A stretch of DNA of 64,000 bases from Marinomonas arctica (GTDB lineage Bacteria > Pseudomonadota > Gammaproteobacteria > Pseudomonadales > Marinomonadaceae), in assembly GCF_003259225.1 (NCBI RefSeq), contig NZ_QHJF01000005.1:1-64000 (forward strand), in the 5' to 3' direction. Position numbers and translations under genes: made by a program. The stretch's first letter is position 1; the number at the start of each line of letters is the position of its first letter. The notes below the pieces were generated by a model. The model ran no database searches. It saw only the letters and a program-made list of their open reading frames with translations, and was not told the DNA's origin. Below, in pieces: positions 9,863-18,625 of the stretch.

Positions 9863-10939
9863 ATGAGTAACAAACGTCTTGAAGACTTGAATATTGCCTC
9901 CTTTACCCCTCTGGTAACACCGAGTCAATTAAAGAAAGAGCTGCCCGTAAGCGAAAGTGTTAGCAGCCATGTAGCGCAATCACGTGACATCATCAAAAAC
10001 ATTATGGATGGAAAAGATCATCGCTTGGCGATCGTTATTGGACCATGCTCCATTCATGACCCAAAAGCGGCTCTAGATTATGCAACACGCCTAAAAGCCC
10101 TCGCGGAAAAACTGGATGATACGCTTTACATCATTATGCGCGCTTATTTTGAAAAACCACGCACTACTGTAGGCTGGAAAGGTTTAATCAACGATCCAAA
10201 TCTAGATGGAACATTTGATATCAATAAAGGCATTCGTATTGGCCGTAAGTTACTTATTGATTTAGCCGAACTTGGTCTTCCTCTTGCTACTGAAGCACTA
10301 GATCCAATTTCACCTCAGTATATCCAAGACCTCATTAGCTGGTCTGCCATTGGAGCCCGGACCACAGAATCGCAAACCCACCGCGAAATGGCATCAGGGT
10401 TATCTGGCCCAGTTGGCTTCAAAAATGGCACGGATGGCGGACTCACTGTTGCGATTAATGCCATGCAATCAGTGTCTCACTCGCATTCTTTCTTGGGCAT
10501 CAACGAAGAAGGCCAAGTCACTGTTGTAAACACAAAAGGCAACGATTACGGACATATTGTACTTCGCGGCGGTGGCGGCAAGCCAAACTACGAAACAAAA
10601 TTTGTTGCAGAAGCAGAGCAAGAGCTGGCAAAAGCCAATCTTAAAGTCAATATCATGGTAGATACCTCTCATGAGAACTCTAGCAAAAAACCTGAGCGCC
10701 AAGTCACCGTCGCAGAGGACGCTACGCAGCAAATTATTAATGGCAATCAATCCATTATGGGGTTAATGATAGAAAGCAACATTGGCTGGGGCAATCAAAA
10801 GGTACCCGCCAACCTCGAGGATTTACAATATGGCGTCTCTATTACTGACGCCTGCATTGACTGGGAAACAACGGAAAAAGCATTGACAGAAATGTCGAAT
10901 GCCTTGCGTGACGTATTACCAAAACGCCAACGCGGATAA
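9863..10939 (+). CDS. aroG: 3-deoxy-7-phosphoheptulonate synthase (class I DAHP synthase)
   Basis: First step of the shikimate pathway: phosphoenolpyruvate plus erythrose 4-phosphate to DAHP. At 358 residues it is an AroF/G/H-type class I-alpha enzyme. The core shows IGPCSIHDPKAALDYA near 61, GWKGLINDPNLDGTFDI near 108, GARTTESQTHREMASGL near 162, GFKNGTDGG near 186, and the metal ligands in VDTSHENSSKKPERQ near 267. The feedback-inhibition type (Tyr, Phe or Trp) cannot be decided with confidence, so the symbol is a family label. AGGAAACC precedes the ATG. aroA is in the same window but 43 kb away. Confidence 0.92.
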   Translation: MSNKRLEDLNIASFTPLVTPSQLKKELPVSESVSSHVAQSRDIIKNIMDGKDHRLAIVIGPCSIHDPKAALDYATRLKALAEKLDDTLYIIMRAYFEKPRTTVGWKGLINDPNLDGTFDINKGIRIGRKLLIDLAELGLPLATEALDPISPQYIQDLISWSAIGARTTESQTHREMASGLSGPVGFKNGTDGGLTVAINAMQSVSHSHSFLGINEEGQVTVVNTKGNDYGHIVLRGGGGKPNYETKFVAEAEQELAKANLKVNIMVDTSHENSSKKPERQVTVAEDATQQIINGNQSIMGLMIESNIGWGNQKVPANLEDLQYGVSITDACIDWETTEKALTEMSNALRDVLPKRQRG

Positions 10940-10957
10940 GCATTAAAAAGCACACAA

Positions 10958-10996
10958 CAAAAAAGGGGCACTTCAATCAAGAGGTGCCCCTTTTGT
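10958..10996. terminator. Terminator between the DAHP synthase gene and nfuA
   Basis: The stem AAAAGGGGCAC pairs with GTGCCCCTTTT (10961-10971 with 10984-10994) around a 12-nt loop. It lies in the convergent gap. A second perfect hairpin follows immediately at 10996-11020. Confidence 0.8.
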
Positions 10997-11020
10997 ATTT
11001 ACCGAATTCTTCGGTAAATA
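10996..11020 (-). terminator. Hairpin at the 3' end of nfuA
   Basis: A perfect 11-bp inverted repeat (TATTTACCGAA with TTCGGTAAATA) and a 3-nt loop begin 3 nt after the nfuA stop. It lacks a clean T run on the minus strand, so it may act as an RNA-stabilising hairpin or a weak terminator. Confidence 0.5.
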
Positions 11021-11023
11021 CAT

Positions 11024-11605
11024 TTACATAAATGCGTTATCAGTAACAGTATGATCCGTTGAATCTTTCACAGCCGTGAGTCCTGGAACTTTCTCCATTA
11101 AGGTCTTTTCAACACCTTCTTTAAGAGTAAGGTCAACCGCACTACAACCTTGACAACCACCACCAAATTTCAGCACAGCAATCTGACCATCAATGACCTC
11201 AAGCAGGCTCACTTCACCGCCATGGGCAGCCAAACCTGGATTAATATCAGAATACAATACGTAATTGATTTGATCTTCAATTGGACTGTCAGAGGTTACT
11301 TTCGGCATCTTTGCATTAGGCGCCTTAATGGTTAACTGACCACCCATTTTTTCTGTCGCATAGTCTACATAGGCCTCATCTAAAAAGTTCACAGAATTTT
11401 TTTCGATGTACACTTTCAATTTAGGCAGATTCAATATCTCATCCGACTCATTCACTTCATCCGGACGACAATAAGCAAGACAGGTTTCAGCGTAAGGTGT
11501 ACCTGGTTGCTGGATAAAAATTCGCACAGCAATACCTTCTACACCTTGTTTTTCTAGCAAAGAAGAAAGATATTCTTGGGCACCATCGGTAATTGTAATA
11601 TTCAT
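11024..11605 (-). CDS. nfuA: Fe-S biogenesis protein NfuA
   Basis: Fe-S cluster carrier that delivers 4Fe-4S clusters to client enzymes. The N-terminal A-type-like domain ([20 protein letters not shown] to about residue 95) is degenerate. The C-terminal Nfu domain has the cluster-binding CQGC motif ([17 protein letters not shown] near 150). The start was chosen at 11605 (193 residues) because it gives the canonical NfuA N-terminus and has an AAAGGG Shine-Dalgarno; a longer frame to 11674 adds 23 unrelated residues. Likely clients in this window are the class I fumarase, ThiC, ThiH and sulfite reductase. Confidence 0.94.
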   Translation of the reverse strand: MNITITDGAQEYLSSLLEKQGVEGIAVRIFIQQPGTPYAETCLAYCRPDEVNESDEILNLPKLKVYIEKNSVNFLDEAYVDYATEKMGGQLTIKAPNAKMPKVTSDSPIEDQINYVLYSDINPGLAAHGGEVSLLEVIDGQIAVLKFGGGCQGCSAVDLTLKEGVEKTLMEKVPGLTAVKDSTDHTVTDNAFM

Positions 11606-11741
11606 AATAACCCTTTCAAAATCTACATAACGATCAATAAGGGCTATATTACAGGAGATGAAGAGCAAAGCCAAAGACCAAGTAAAAAAGTAGGGTATTT
11701 TTCCTCTTTCTCTCTAGAGGTTTTTCTCATAACAAGATTCT

Positions 11742-11756
11742 TAATAAGCCTTATTA
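11742..11756. promoter_or_regulatory. Palindrome in the nfuA-cysI divergent region (candidate operator)
   Basis: TAATAAG and CTTATTA arms surround one central base, about midway between the divergent nfuA and cysI starts. The flanks are AT-rich. A CysB- or IscR-type control site is expected in this region, but this palindrome does not clearly fit either consensus. Confidence 0.3.
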
Positions 11757-11855
11757 GGAAAACCCCTAAAGATATAGATAAATATTCATTTTTAGAATAA
11801 AGGATATTTGCTACCATGAGTCAACTAACACTTATTAACCACGGTTCATTTCACT

Positions 11856-13517
11856 ATGTATCAGTACGACGCCATTGACCAACAGCTTGTTGAAGAGCGT
11901 GTAGCACAATTCCGCGACCAGACACGCCGCTATTTAAATAAAGAATTGAGCGATCAAGAATTCTTACCATTAAGACTACAAAATGGTCTTTATGTACAAC
12001 GCTACGCCCCTATGCTTCGCATTGCGATTCCATATGGAATGCTCTCCAGTACGCAATTGAGAAAGCTGGCTGATATTAGCTGTCGTTATGACAGATCATA
12101 TGGCCATTTTAGTACGCGCCAAAACTTGCAACTGAATTGGCCAAAAATAGAAGACGTGCCAGACATTTTAGCTGAACTAGCAGAAGTGCAGATGCACGCG
12201 GTTCAAACCAGTGGCAACTGCATCCGTAACACAACAACAGACCAGTACGCTGGCGTCATCTCTGATGAAATTGTTGACCCACGCCCCTATTGCGAGCTAA
12301 TTCGTCAATGGTCTACTTTCCATCCTGAATTTGCCTTTTTACCTCGTAAATTCAAGATCGCGGTCAACGCAACTGAATCCGCAGATCGCGCAGCGACGCA
12401 AGTGCATGATATTGGCCTACACATCAAGAAAAACGAAGCTGGAGAAATTGGCTTTAAAGTTATCGTTGGCGGTGGTTTAGGCCGCACCCCGATGGTTGGC
12501 GTTACTATCAGCGAATTCATTCCACGCATGGATCTATTGACTTACTTAGACGCGATTATTCGTGTTTACAATCAACAAGGTCGTCGTGATAACAAATACA
12601 AAGCGCGAATCAAAATATTAGTCAAAGCGTTAGGTATCGAAGAGTTCAGAAGCCGCGTTGAGGCTGAATGGCAACATTTACGCGGTAAAGAAAGCACCGT
12701 TCCAATGAGTGAATTCGAACGTCTGCAAAGCTTTTTCAGCGAGCCAAATTACGCCGTGTTGGAAAACAACCCAGCAAGCCTAACTAATAAGCTAGCTGAT
12801 AGTGCGGGATTTGCTCGCTGGTTTGAACGCAATACATTCGAACACAAAAAAGCAGGCTACCGCATCGTTACGCTGACACTAAAGAAAGCAGGCCAAGCAC
12901 CAGGCGATGCCACTGCAGAGCAAATGCATAAGGCCGCGGATCTTGCAGATCAGTTTAGTTTCGGCGAGTTGCGTGTCAGTCATGAGCAAAACCTTGTTTT
13001 AGCCGATGTACGCCAAGACCAACTAGTAGAACTTTGGGACGCCGCTAAAGAGGCGGGATTTGCGACACCTACTCTTGGCCTACTCACAGACATGATTTGC
13101 TGCCCTGGTGGCGATTTCTGTGCGCTAGCTAATGCGAAATCTATCCCCATTGCGGCTCAAATCCAAGAAACATTCAATGACCTAGACTATCTCTACGATC
13201 TAGGCAATATTGACTTAAACATTTCTGGCTGCATGAACGCATGTGGGCACCACCATGTCGGCAACATAGGCATTCTTGGTGTGGACAAAAAAGGCGAAGA
13301 GTTCTACCAGATTTCAATTGGTGGCGCTTCTGGACACGATGCAAGCATAGGTAAAATTTTGGGCCCTTCTTTCGCCCAAGAAGAAATCAGCAGTGTTATC
13401 CAAAAGCTCATGAACGTTTATGTAGAAAACCGCTATGAAGATGAACGCTTCATTGATACTTACCGCCGCGTTGGCATCACACCATTTAAAGAGGCCGCTT
13501 ATGCCAAAGCTAATTAA
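11856..13517 (+). CDS. cysI: Sulfite reductase hemoprotein (siroheme, 4Fe-4S)
   Basis: Reduces sulfite to sulfide in assimilatory sulfur metabolism. The protein has two nitrite/sulfite reductase half-domain repeats. The siroheme/4Fe-4S cysteines are visible in MICCPGGDFCALANAKS near 415 and SGCMNACGHHHVG near 455. Sirohaem-contacting arginines lie in the N-terminal FSTRQNLQLNW segment. The 553-residue length and sequence resemble the Pseudomonas-type CysI, which is followed by a DUF934 gene and lacks an adjacent cysJ; the electron donor is therefore probably ferredoxin or another reductase. The ATG at 11856 fits the family N-terminus (MYQYDAIDQQ) but has no Shine-Dalgarno, and a short upstream frame overlaps it. 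Divergent from nfuA. Confidence 0.93.
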   Translation: MYQYDAIDQQLVEERVAQFRDQTRRYLNKELSDQEFLPLRLQNGLYVQRYAPMLRIAIPYGMLSSTQLRKLADISCRYDRSYGHFSTRQNLQLNWPKIEDVPDILAELAEVQMHAVQTSGNCIRNTTTDQYAGVISDEIVDPRPYCELIRQWSTFHPEFAFLPRKFKIAVNATESADRAATQVHDIGLHIKKNEAGEIGFKVIVGGGLGRTPMVGVTISEFIPRMDLLTYLDAIIRVYNQQGRRDNKYKARIKILVKALGIEEFRSRVEAEWQHLRGKESTVPMSEFERLQSFFSEPNYAVLENNPASLTNKLADSAGFARWFERNTFEHKKAGYRIVTLTLKKAGQAPGDATAEQMHKAADLADQFSFGELRVSHEQNLVLADVRQDQLVELWDAAKEAGFATPTLGLLTDMICCPGGDFCALANAKSIPIAAQIQETFNDLDYLYDLGNIDLNISGCMNACGHHHVGNIGILGVDKKGEEFYQISIGGASGHDASIGKILGPSFAQEEISSVIQKLMNVYVENRYEDERFIDTYRRVGITPFKEAAYAKAN

Positions 13518-13977
13518 AAACGGTGACATCATCGACAATCCATACAACTGGCTACAAGATGCTGGGCAAGAAGTAACAGCAAACAGCATTGTAGCAGCAC
13601 AAAAATGGCTGACTGAAAAAGACACCATTGGCAACATCGCAGGCATTTGGCTCGAAGCTGGCGATGGCGTCGAGTTTCTACAAGGCGTTGATTTGAATCA
13701 ATTCGATGTTATTGGTGTACATTTTCCTGCTTTTACCGATGGAAGAGGCTTTAGTTACGCTCGTCTACTAAGAGAGAGACTCAACTATCAAGGCGAAATA
13801 AGAGCCCTTGGCAATTTCATCCCGGATCAGTTGGGCTATCTTTTACGAGTCGGATTTAATGGCTTTCAATTTAACGAAAACGTTGACTTAGAAAAAGCCC
13901 TTCTCTTGTATAAATCCTTCTCAGTCGCTTATCAAGGTGATGTTTCGGAGCCAAGACCTCTGTTTCTTCGTCGTTAA
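13501..13977 (+). CDS. DUF934 protein, sulfite reductase partner
   Basis: Small (158-residue) DUF934 family protein, regularly encoded directly after this type of cysI. It is suspected to assist sulfite reductase, but its biochemistry is unsettled. The start MPKLIKNGDIIDNPY at 13501 is the family norm and overlaps the cysI 3' end by 17 nt, implying translational coupling; a frame extended to 13435 is only an overlap artefact. A conserved GVHFPAFTDGRGFSYARLLRER block lies near 75-97, followed by GEIRALGNFIPDQL. A strong terminator closes the operon. Confidence 0.88.
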   Translation: MPKLIKNGDIIDNPYNWLQDAGQEVTANSIVAAQKWLTEKDTIGNIAGIWLEAGDGVEFLQGVDLNQFDVIGVHFPAFTDGRGFSYARLLRERLNYQGEIRALGNFIPDQLGYLLRVGFNGFQFNENVDLEKALLLYKSFSVAYQGDVSEPRPLFLRR

Positions 13978-13999
13978 AGATACTTTTTACAATTAAAAC

Positions 14000-14033
14000 C
14001 ACAGAAAAGGCCATTACGATGGCCTTTTCTATT
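14000..14033 (+). terminator. Terminator of the cysI-DUF934 operon
   Basis: A perfect 12-bp stem (AGAAAAGGCCAT at 14003-14014 with 14019-14030) and a 4-nt loop, beginning about 25 nt after the stop codon. Confidence 0.85.
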
Positions 14034-14100
14034 GCGTAATGATCACCTCATGATTATCGTACTAAAAAGATAAAGTGATTGATTGTTAAAGGAACTTAAC

Positions 14101-14769
14101 GTGTCTAAAAAACGTATTACAGGCCTAATTGTTGGCCTACTACTTTCTGCCACTGCGCATTCCGCGACAGTGTATGTTTCAGACATCCAGTTTGTCGCTA
14201 TTAGAGAAGGACTGGACAACAACACTAGAGCCGTAGAAAGAGGTTTAAAAAGTGGTACACCTTTGGAAGTACTAGAGCAAAGCGAAGGTTATACTAAGGT
14301 TCGCACACCTAGCGGCAACGAAGGTTGGGTGGCAGACTATTTCCTCAGTGAAAATATCGTCACCCGAGATCAACTTGACGTAATGCAAGCCAATCTTGAC
14401 AAAAGCGTCGCAAGCCGAGAAGAAGTCGTCAAATCCCTTAATGCAAGCCAAGCAAAATTTCAAGAACTCAGCAATACAAATACTGCCCTAAAAGAAGAAA
14501 ATGAGTCGCTAAAGCAACAATTACAAGAAGCGGTTAACCTAACGAAAAAAGCACAAGTTATTGTCTCTCAAAATGATGATGCAAGCTATCAATTAGAGAG
14601 CCTTAAACAACAAGCAGATGCTGCCATTGCCCAATCAGAAAAACTGCAAGATACCACAGAGCAGCAATGGTTTGTTATCGGTGCTGCCACGCTATTTGGC
14701 GGTTTATTATTGGGCTCCTTGCTACCCATGTTAAGACGCAAAAAGAGCAGCTCAGGCTCTTGGGGTTAA
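14101..14769 (+). CDS. SH3-domain membrane protein (TIGR04211-like)
   Basis: Envelope protein of unknown role. It has a signal peptide (about 1-23, ending TAHSA), a bacterial SH3-type domain (about 25-90, with GTPLEVLEQSEGYTKVRTP and EGWVADYFL), a coiled coil (about 95-185) and a C-terminal membrane helix (about 192-212) followed by basic residues. This is the arrangement of the TIGR04211 SH3 family (E. coli YgiM-like). A GTG start at 14101 was chosen: AAAGGA lies 7 nt upstream, whereas the longer frame begins with a TTG at 14083 inside the Shine-Dalgarno region. It is monocistronic between two terminators. Confidence 0.82.
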   Translation: MSKKRITGLIVGLLLSATAHSATVYVSDIQFVAIREGLDNNTRAVERGLKSGTPLEVLEQSEGYTKVRTPSGNEGWVADYFLSENIVTRDQLDVMQANLDKSVASREEVVKSLNASQAKFQELSNTNTALKEENESLKQQLQEAVNLTKKAQVIVSQNDDASYQLESLKQQADAAIAQSEKLQDTTEQQWFVIGAATLFGGLLLGSLLPMLRRKKSSSGSWG

Positions 14770-15156
14770 TTTAGAAATACAGCATGGGGGTCGTGTCGGC
14801 TTGCTCTTTGTTATCATATTGACAAGATTAGCCACCCCCATTGCTTGACCTAAAACGTGAAAACATTGGCATTGGTATTTTTCTCCCCCTATCGACCATA
14901 TAAAACAACACTCAAGCCGCCGAAAGAAACACCAACGTCTTTAAATGAACCTCACTAGATACGCAGAGATGCGTACTTTTAGAAACATTTTCCTAACAAT
15001 TCCAACATCTTTAATATTCATTTTTAAAATGCCTTTATCTTGCCCTTCCTTTAAACACATAAAATATAATAGAATAGCGCGAAATACCTGACTACAAAGC
15101 AAAAAGTCTTGTATACTAACGCGCAAATTTCGTCCTCACTTATTTAGAGTAATGTA
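14770..15156. other. Intergenic region before the second EF-G gene
   Basis: About 390 bp without a supportable gene. The only feature I can point to is a candidate promoter near the right end. A 61-codon frame on the minus strand has no recognisable content. Confidence 0.5.
15088..15117 (+). promoter_or_regulatory. Candidate promoter for the EF-G gene
   Basis: TATACT (15112-15117) is preceded at about 18 nt by CTGACT (15088-15093). The site lies 40 bp before the start codon. The -35 match is moderate. Confidence 0.4.
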
Positions 15157-17247
15157 ATGGCTGACTTATCAAAATACAGAAACATCGGTATTTTTGCTCA
15201 CGTTGACGCGGGCAAAACCACCACCACAGAACGTATTCTTAAACTAACCGGTATGATCCACAAAATCGGTGAAGTTCACGAGGGTGAATCTACTACTGAC
15301 TTCATGGAACAAGAAGCGGAGCGCGGTATTACCATCCAGTCTGCGGCTGTTAGTTGTTTTTGGAAAGATCACCGCTTTAACGTTATCGACACACCTGGAC
15401 ACGTTGACTTCACAGTAGAAGTATACCGTTCACTTAAAGTTCTTGACGGTGGTATCGGTGTATTCTGTGGATCTGGTGGTGTTGAGCCACAATCAGAAAC
15501 TAACTGGCGCTATGCGAACGACTCAGAAGTATCACGTCTGATTTTCGTTAACAAACTAGACCGTCTTGGCGCTAACTTCTTCCGTGTTACTGAACAAGTT
15601 AAAAAAGTACTAGGCGCGACTCCACTAATCATGGTTCTACCTATTGGTACTGAAGACCAGTTTTCTGGTGTAGTTGATCTGCTAACTCGCAAAGCGTACA
15701 TCTGGGATGATTCTGGTCAACCAGAAAACTACAGCATTGAAGACATTCCAGCTGACATGGAAGAGATTGTTGAAGAATACCGTGAAAAGCTAATCGAAAC
15801 CGCGGTTGAGCAAGACGATGACGTAATGATGGCTTACATGGACGGCGAAGAGCCTTCTATTGAAGACTTGAAACGTTGCATCCGTATCGGTACTCGCGAC
15901 CTAGCATTCTTCCCAACATACTGTGGTTCTGCTTTCAAAAACAAGGGCATGCAGCTTCTTCTAGATGCGGTTGTTGACTACCTACCAAGCCCAACTGAAG
16001 TAGAGCCTCAAGATCTTACTGATGAAGAAGGCAACCCAACTGGCGCGAAAGCGATCGTTGATGCTAAAGAGCCTCTTAAAGCCCTTGCATTCAAAATCAT
16101 GGACGACCGTTTCGGTGCTCTTACTTTCGTACGTATCTACTCAGGCGTATTGAACAAAGGCGACACTATCCTTAACAGCTTCACGGGCAAAACTGAACGT
16201 GTAGGCCGCATGGTAGAAATGCAAGCAAACGACCGTAACGAGATCAGCACTGCACAAGCAGGCGATATCATTGCTATCGTGGGCATGAAAAACGTTCAAA
16301 CTGGTCACACTCTTTGTGATCCAAAACACCCTTGCACACTTGAAGCGATGGTTTTCCCTGAGCCAGTAATCTCTATCTCTGTTACACCAAAAGATAAAGG
16401 TGGTAACGAGAAAATGGGTATCGCTATCGGTAAAATGGTTGCAGAAGATCCAACTTTCCGCGTTGAAACGGATCAAGATTCTGGTGAAACCATTCTTAAA
16501 GGTATGGGTGAACTTCACCTAGACATCAAAGTAGATATCTTAAAACGTACTTACGGTGTAGATCTAATCGTTGGTCAACCACAGGTTGCTTACCGTGAGA
16601 CAATCACTAAATCGATTGAAGATACTTACACGCACAAGAAACAATCTGGTGGTTCTGGTCAGTTCGGTAAAATCGACTACCGTATCAAACCAGGTGAAGT
16701 GGGTTCTGGCTTCAAGTTCACTTCTACGGTTGTTGGTGGTAACGTTCCAAAAGAATTCTTCCCTGCGGTAGAAAAAGGCTTCAAGTCTATGATGAACCAA
16801 GGCGTTCTAGCAGGCTTCCCTGTACTAGACGTTGAAGTTGAATTATTCGACGGTGGCTTCCACGCGGTTGACTCTTCTGCGATTGCCTTCGAAATCGCAG
16901 CGAAAGGTGCATTCCGTCAATCTGTGCCAAAAGCTGGTCCACAGTTGATCGAACCAATCATGAAAGTTGACGTGTTCACTCCAGATGATCACGTTGGTGA
17001 CGTAATCGGTGACCTTAACCGTCGTCGTGGCATGATCAAAGACCAAGAGAAAGGTTTGACTGGTGTTCGCATCAAAGCTGAAGTTCCTCTTTCTGAAATG
17101 TTTGGTTACATCAGTACTCTACGTACAATGACATCTGGTCGTGGTCAGTTCTCTATGGAGTTCTCTCACTACCTACCATGTCCTTCTAACGTAGCTGAAA
17201 CTGTTATTGCTGCCGTTAAAGAAAAGAAAGAAAGAGAAAAGAACTAA
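15157..17247 (+). CDS. fusA: Elongation factor G, stand-alone second copy (FusB type)
   Basis: Translational GTPase for translocation and/or ribosome recycling. The G1 motif [12 protein letters not shown] is at residue 15, the G2/switch region RGITIQSAA near 60, DTPGHVDF near 80 (G3) and NKLD near 137 (G4); domains II-V follow to 696 residues. It is not in the usual rpsL-rpsG-fusA-tuf operon. The sequence ([15 protein letters not shown] instead of the FD-type EF-G1 motif) recalls the Pseudomonas FusB/fusA2 paralogue, so a canonical fusA probably exists elsewhere. Codon choice looks more optimised than in its neighbours, suggesting high expression. It has its own promoter candidate and terminator. 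Confidence 0.93.
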   Translation: MADLSKYRNIGIFAHVDAGKTTTTERILKLTGMIHKIGEVHEGESTTDFMEQEAERGITIQSAAVSCFWKDHRFNVIDTPGHVDFTVEVYRSLKVLDGGIGVFCGSGGVEPQSETNWRYANDSEVSRLIFVNKLDRLGANFFRVTEQVKKVLGATPLIMVLPIGTEDQFSGVVDLLTRKAYIWDDSGQPENYSIEDIPADMEEIVEEYREKLIETAVEQDDDVMMAYMDGEEPSIEDLKRCIRIGTRDLAFFPTYCGSAFKNKGMQLLLDAVVDYLPSPTEVEPQDLTDEEGNPTGAKAIVDAKEPLKALAFKIMDDRFGALTFVRIYSGVLNKGDTILNSFTGKTERVGRMVEMQANDRNEISTAQAGDIIAIVGMKNVQTGHTLCDPKHPCTLEAMVFPEPVISISVTPKDKGGNEKMGIAIGKMVAEDPTFRVETDQDSGETILKGMGELHLDIKVDILKRTYGVDLIVGQPQVAYRETITKSIEDTYTHKKQSGGSGQFGKIDYRIKPGEVGSGFKFTSTVVGGNVPKEFFPAVEKGFKSMMNQGVLAGFPVLDVEVELFDGGFHAVDSSAIAFEIAAKGAFRQSVPKAGPQLIEPIMKVDVFTPDDHVGDVIGDLNRRRGMIKDQEKGLTGVRIKAEVPLSEMFGYISTLRTMTSGRGQFSMEFSHYLPCPSNVAETVIAAVKEKKEREKN

Positions 17248-17264
17248 TTACTCGCTTCTAATCT

Positions 17265-17302
17265 TCAAAAACCCGAAACACGATTGTGTTTCGGGTTTTT
17301 TA
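17265..17302 (+). terminator. Terminator after the EF-G gene
   Basis: The stem AAAACCCGAAACAC pairs with GTGTTTCGGGTTTT (17267-17281 with 17286-17299) around a GATT loop, followed by a T run. Confidence 0.9.
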
Positions 17303-17359
17303 TTGCCTAAATAAACAGCTACGCACCACCCTATTTACGTCGCTCTTTTTAAACAAACA

Positions 17360-17384
17360 AAAAAAGCGCCGAAGCGCTTTTTTA
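17360..17384 (-). terminator. Terminator after the Tas-type aldo/keto reductase
   Basis: An AAAAAAGCGC/GCGCTTTTTT stem with a CGAA tetraloop lies 33 bp beyond the reductase stop. It is symmetrical and could act in both directions. Confidence 0.8.
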
Positions 17385-17416
17385 CATCACGTGATTTAAG
17401 AGCCATTAAAAGCCGT

Positions 17417-18469
17417 TTAGAAAGGCACTGGATACTCTTTAAACACCGACATAACGTCTTTTAACGCCTCTTCAGATAGCGTCATATCAAACGCAGACAT
17501 GTCTTCTTTCAATTGCTCTAAAGACGTCGCACCGATAATCGTTGAACTGACACCATCCACCTGATCACACCACGCCAAGGCCAGCTGAGCGGCAGTGAAG
17601 CCATGCTTTTTCGCCACTTCAATGTATGCGGTTACCGCTTTATCAACCAAAGGAGTATCACGGAAAATACCGTTACGCTGAGAATAAGTCCAACGACTTC
17701 CTGCAGGACGTGCACCACCAAGATACTTCCCAGTGAGGGCACCAGCCGCTAGAGGCGACCATGGTAGATAGGCAACCTCTTCGTGCACACAATTTTCAAT
17801 CAAATAAGGCCAATCTTTGGTATGCAATAAACTAAATTCATTTTGAATAGACGCAACACGAGGCAAACCATGCTTATCACTTAAACGGATAAACTCATTA
17901 ATCCCCCATGTCGTATCATCCGACAAACCAAAATGACGGATCTTGCCCGCTTTAATACAAGTCTCTAAGCCTTGCAAAATATCCAACATTTGAGCGGACT
18001 GCTCATCACGGTCGACATCGGTAAAACTGATAACGCCAGGAAAGTGCTTAGCAAAATGAGGAGTAGAGCGATTAGGCCAATGAAGCTGATAAAGGTCAAT
18101 ATAATCCGTTTGCAAACGCTTTAGCGAAGCATCAACCGCCTCAATCACCGCCTTGCCAGAAATATTGCTGCCATTACGCACGTACTTCATACCAGGGCCA
18201 GCAATCTTGGTGGCAAGCACAAACTCTTTACGGCGAGATGGATTGCGAGAAAGCCAATTCCCTATGATGGTTTCTGTTTTACCATAAGACTCTGGCGTTG
18301 GCGGAACAGAATACATCTCAGCCGTATCAATAAAGTTCACACCATTTGCTAACGCGTATTCAATCTGAACATCAGCATCTGCTTGATTATTTTGAGTCCC
18401 CCAAGTCATGGTACCCAAACAAACACGAGAAACATCTAAGCCAGTTCGGCCGAGTGGAACGTATTTCAT
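17417..18469 (-). CDS. tas: NADP(H)-dependent aldo/keto reductase, Tas type
   Basis: Soluble (alpha/beta)8-barrel oxidoreductase. Catalytic tetrad regions are visible: DTAEMYS (Asp/Tyr) near 48, ATKI with the conserved Lys near 86, and LYQLHWPNR (His) near 126. The insert MYSVPPTPESYGKTE and the 350-residue length are typical of E. coli Tas and related long AKRs. The physiological substrate is unknown; Tas was named for suppressing tyrosine auxotrophy in E. coli. Start MKYVPLGRTGLDVS has GAGAG upstream. It is a single-gene unit with its own terminator. Confidence 0.88.
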   Translation of the reverse strand: MKYVPLGRTGLDVSRVCLGTMTWGTQNNQADADVQIEYALANGVNFIDTAEMYSVPPTPESYGKTETIIGNWLSRNPSRRKEFVLATKIAGPGMKYVRNGSNISGKAVIEAVDASLKRLQTDYIDLYQLHWPNRSTPHFAKHFPGVISFTDVDRDEQSAQMLDILQGLETCIKAGKIRHFGLSDDTTWGINEFIRLSDKHGLPRVASIQNEFSLLHTKDWPYLIENCVHEEVAYLPWSPLAAGALTGKYLGGARPAGSRWTYSQRNGIFRDTPLVDKAVTAYIEVAKKHGFTAAQLALAWCDQVDGVSSTIIGATSLEQLKEDMSAFDMTLSEEALKDVMSVFKEYPVPF

Positions 18470-18625
18470 TCTCTCAATCCTTCAAATTCAAGTGACATAT
18501 ATAAGATGCGGAATTTACACCAAAGAGACAATGTAATAAAAAACGCACTCACTCGCCAGTTTTATCAATGAAAACAATAAGGACTTGACCGAAATCGCCA
18601 ATCAAAAAACAAATAGAAAACAGCG

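Noticed and set aside
14941-15126. Minus-strand ORF of 61 codons upstream of the EF-G gene
   Set aside because: Covers the candidate EF-G promoter, has no ribosome site and no family character.
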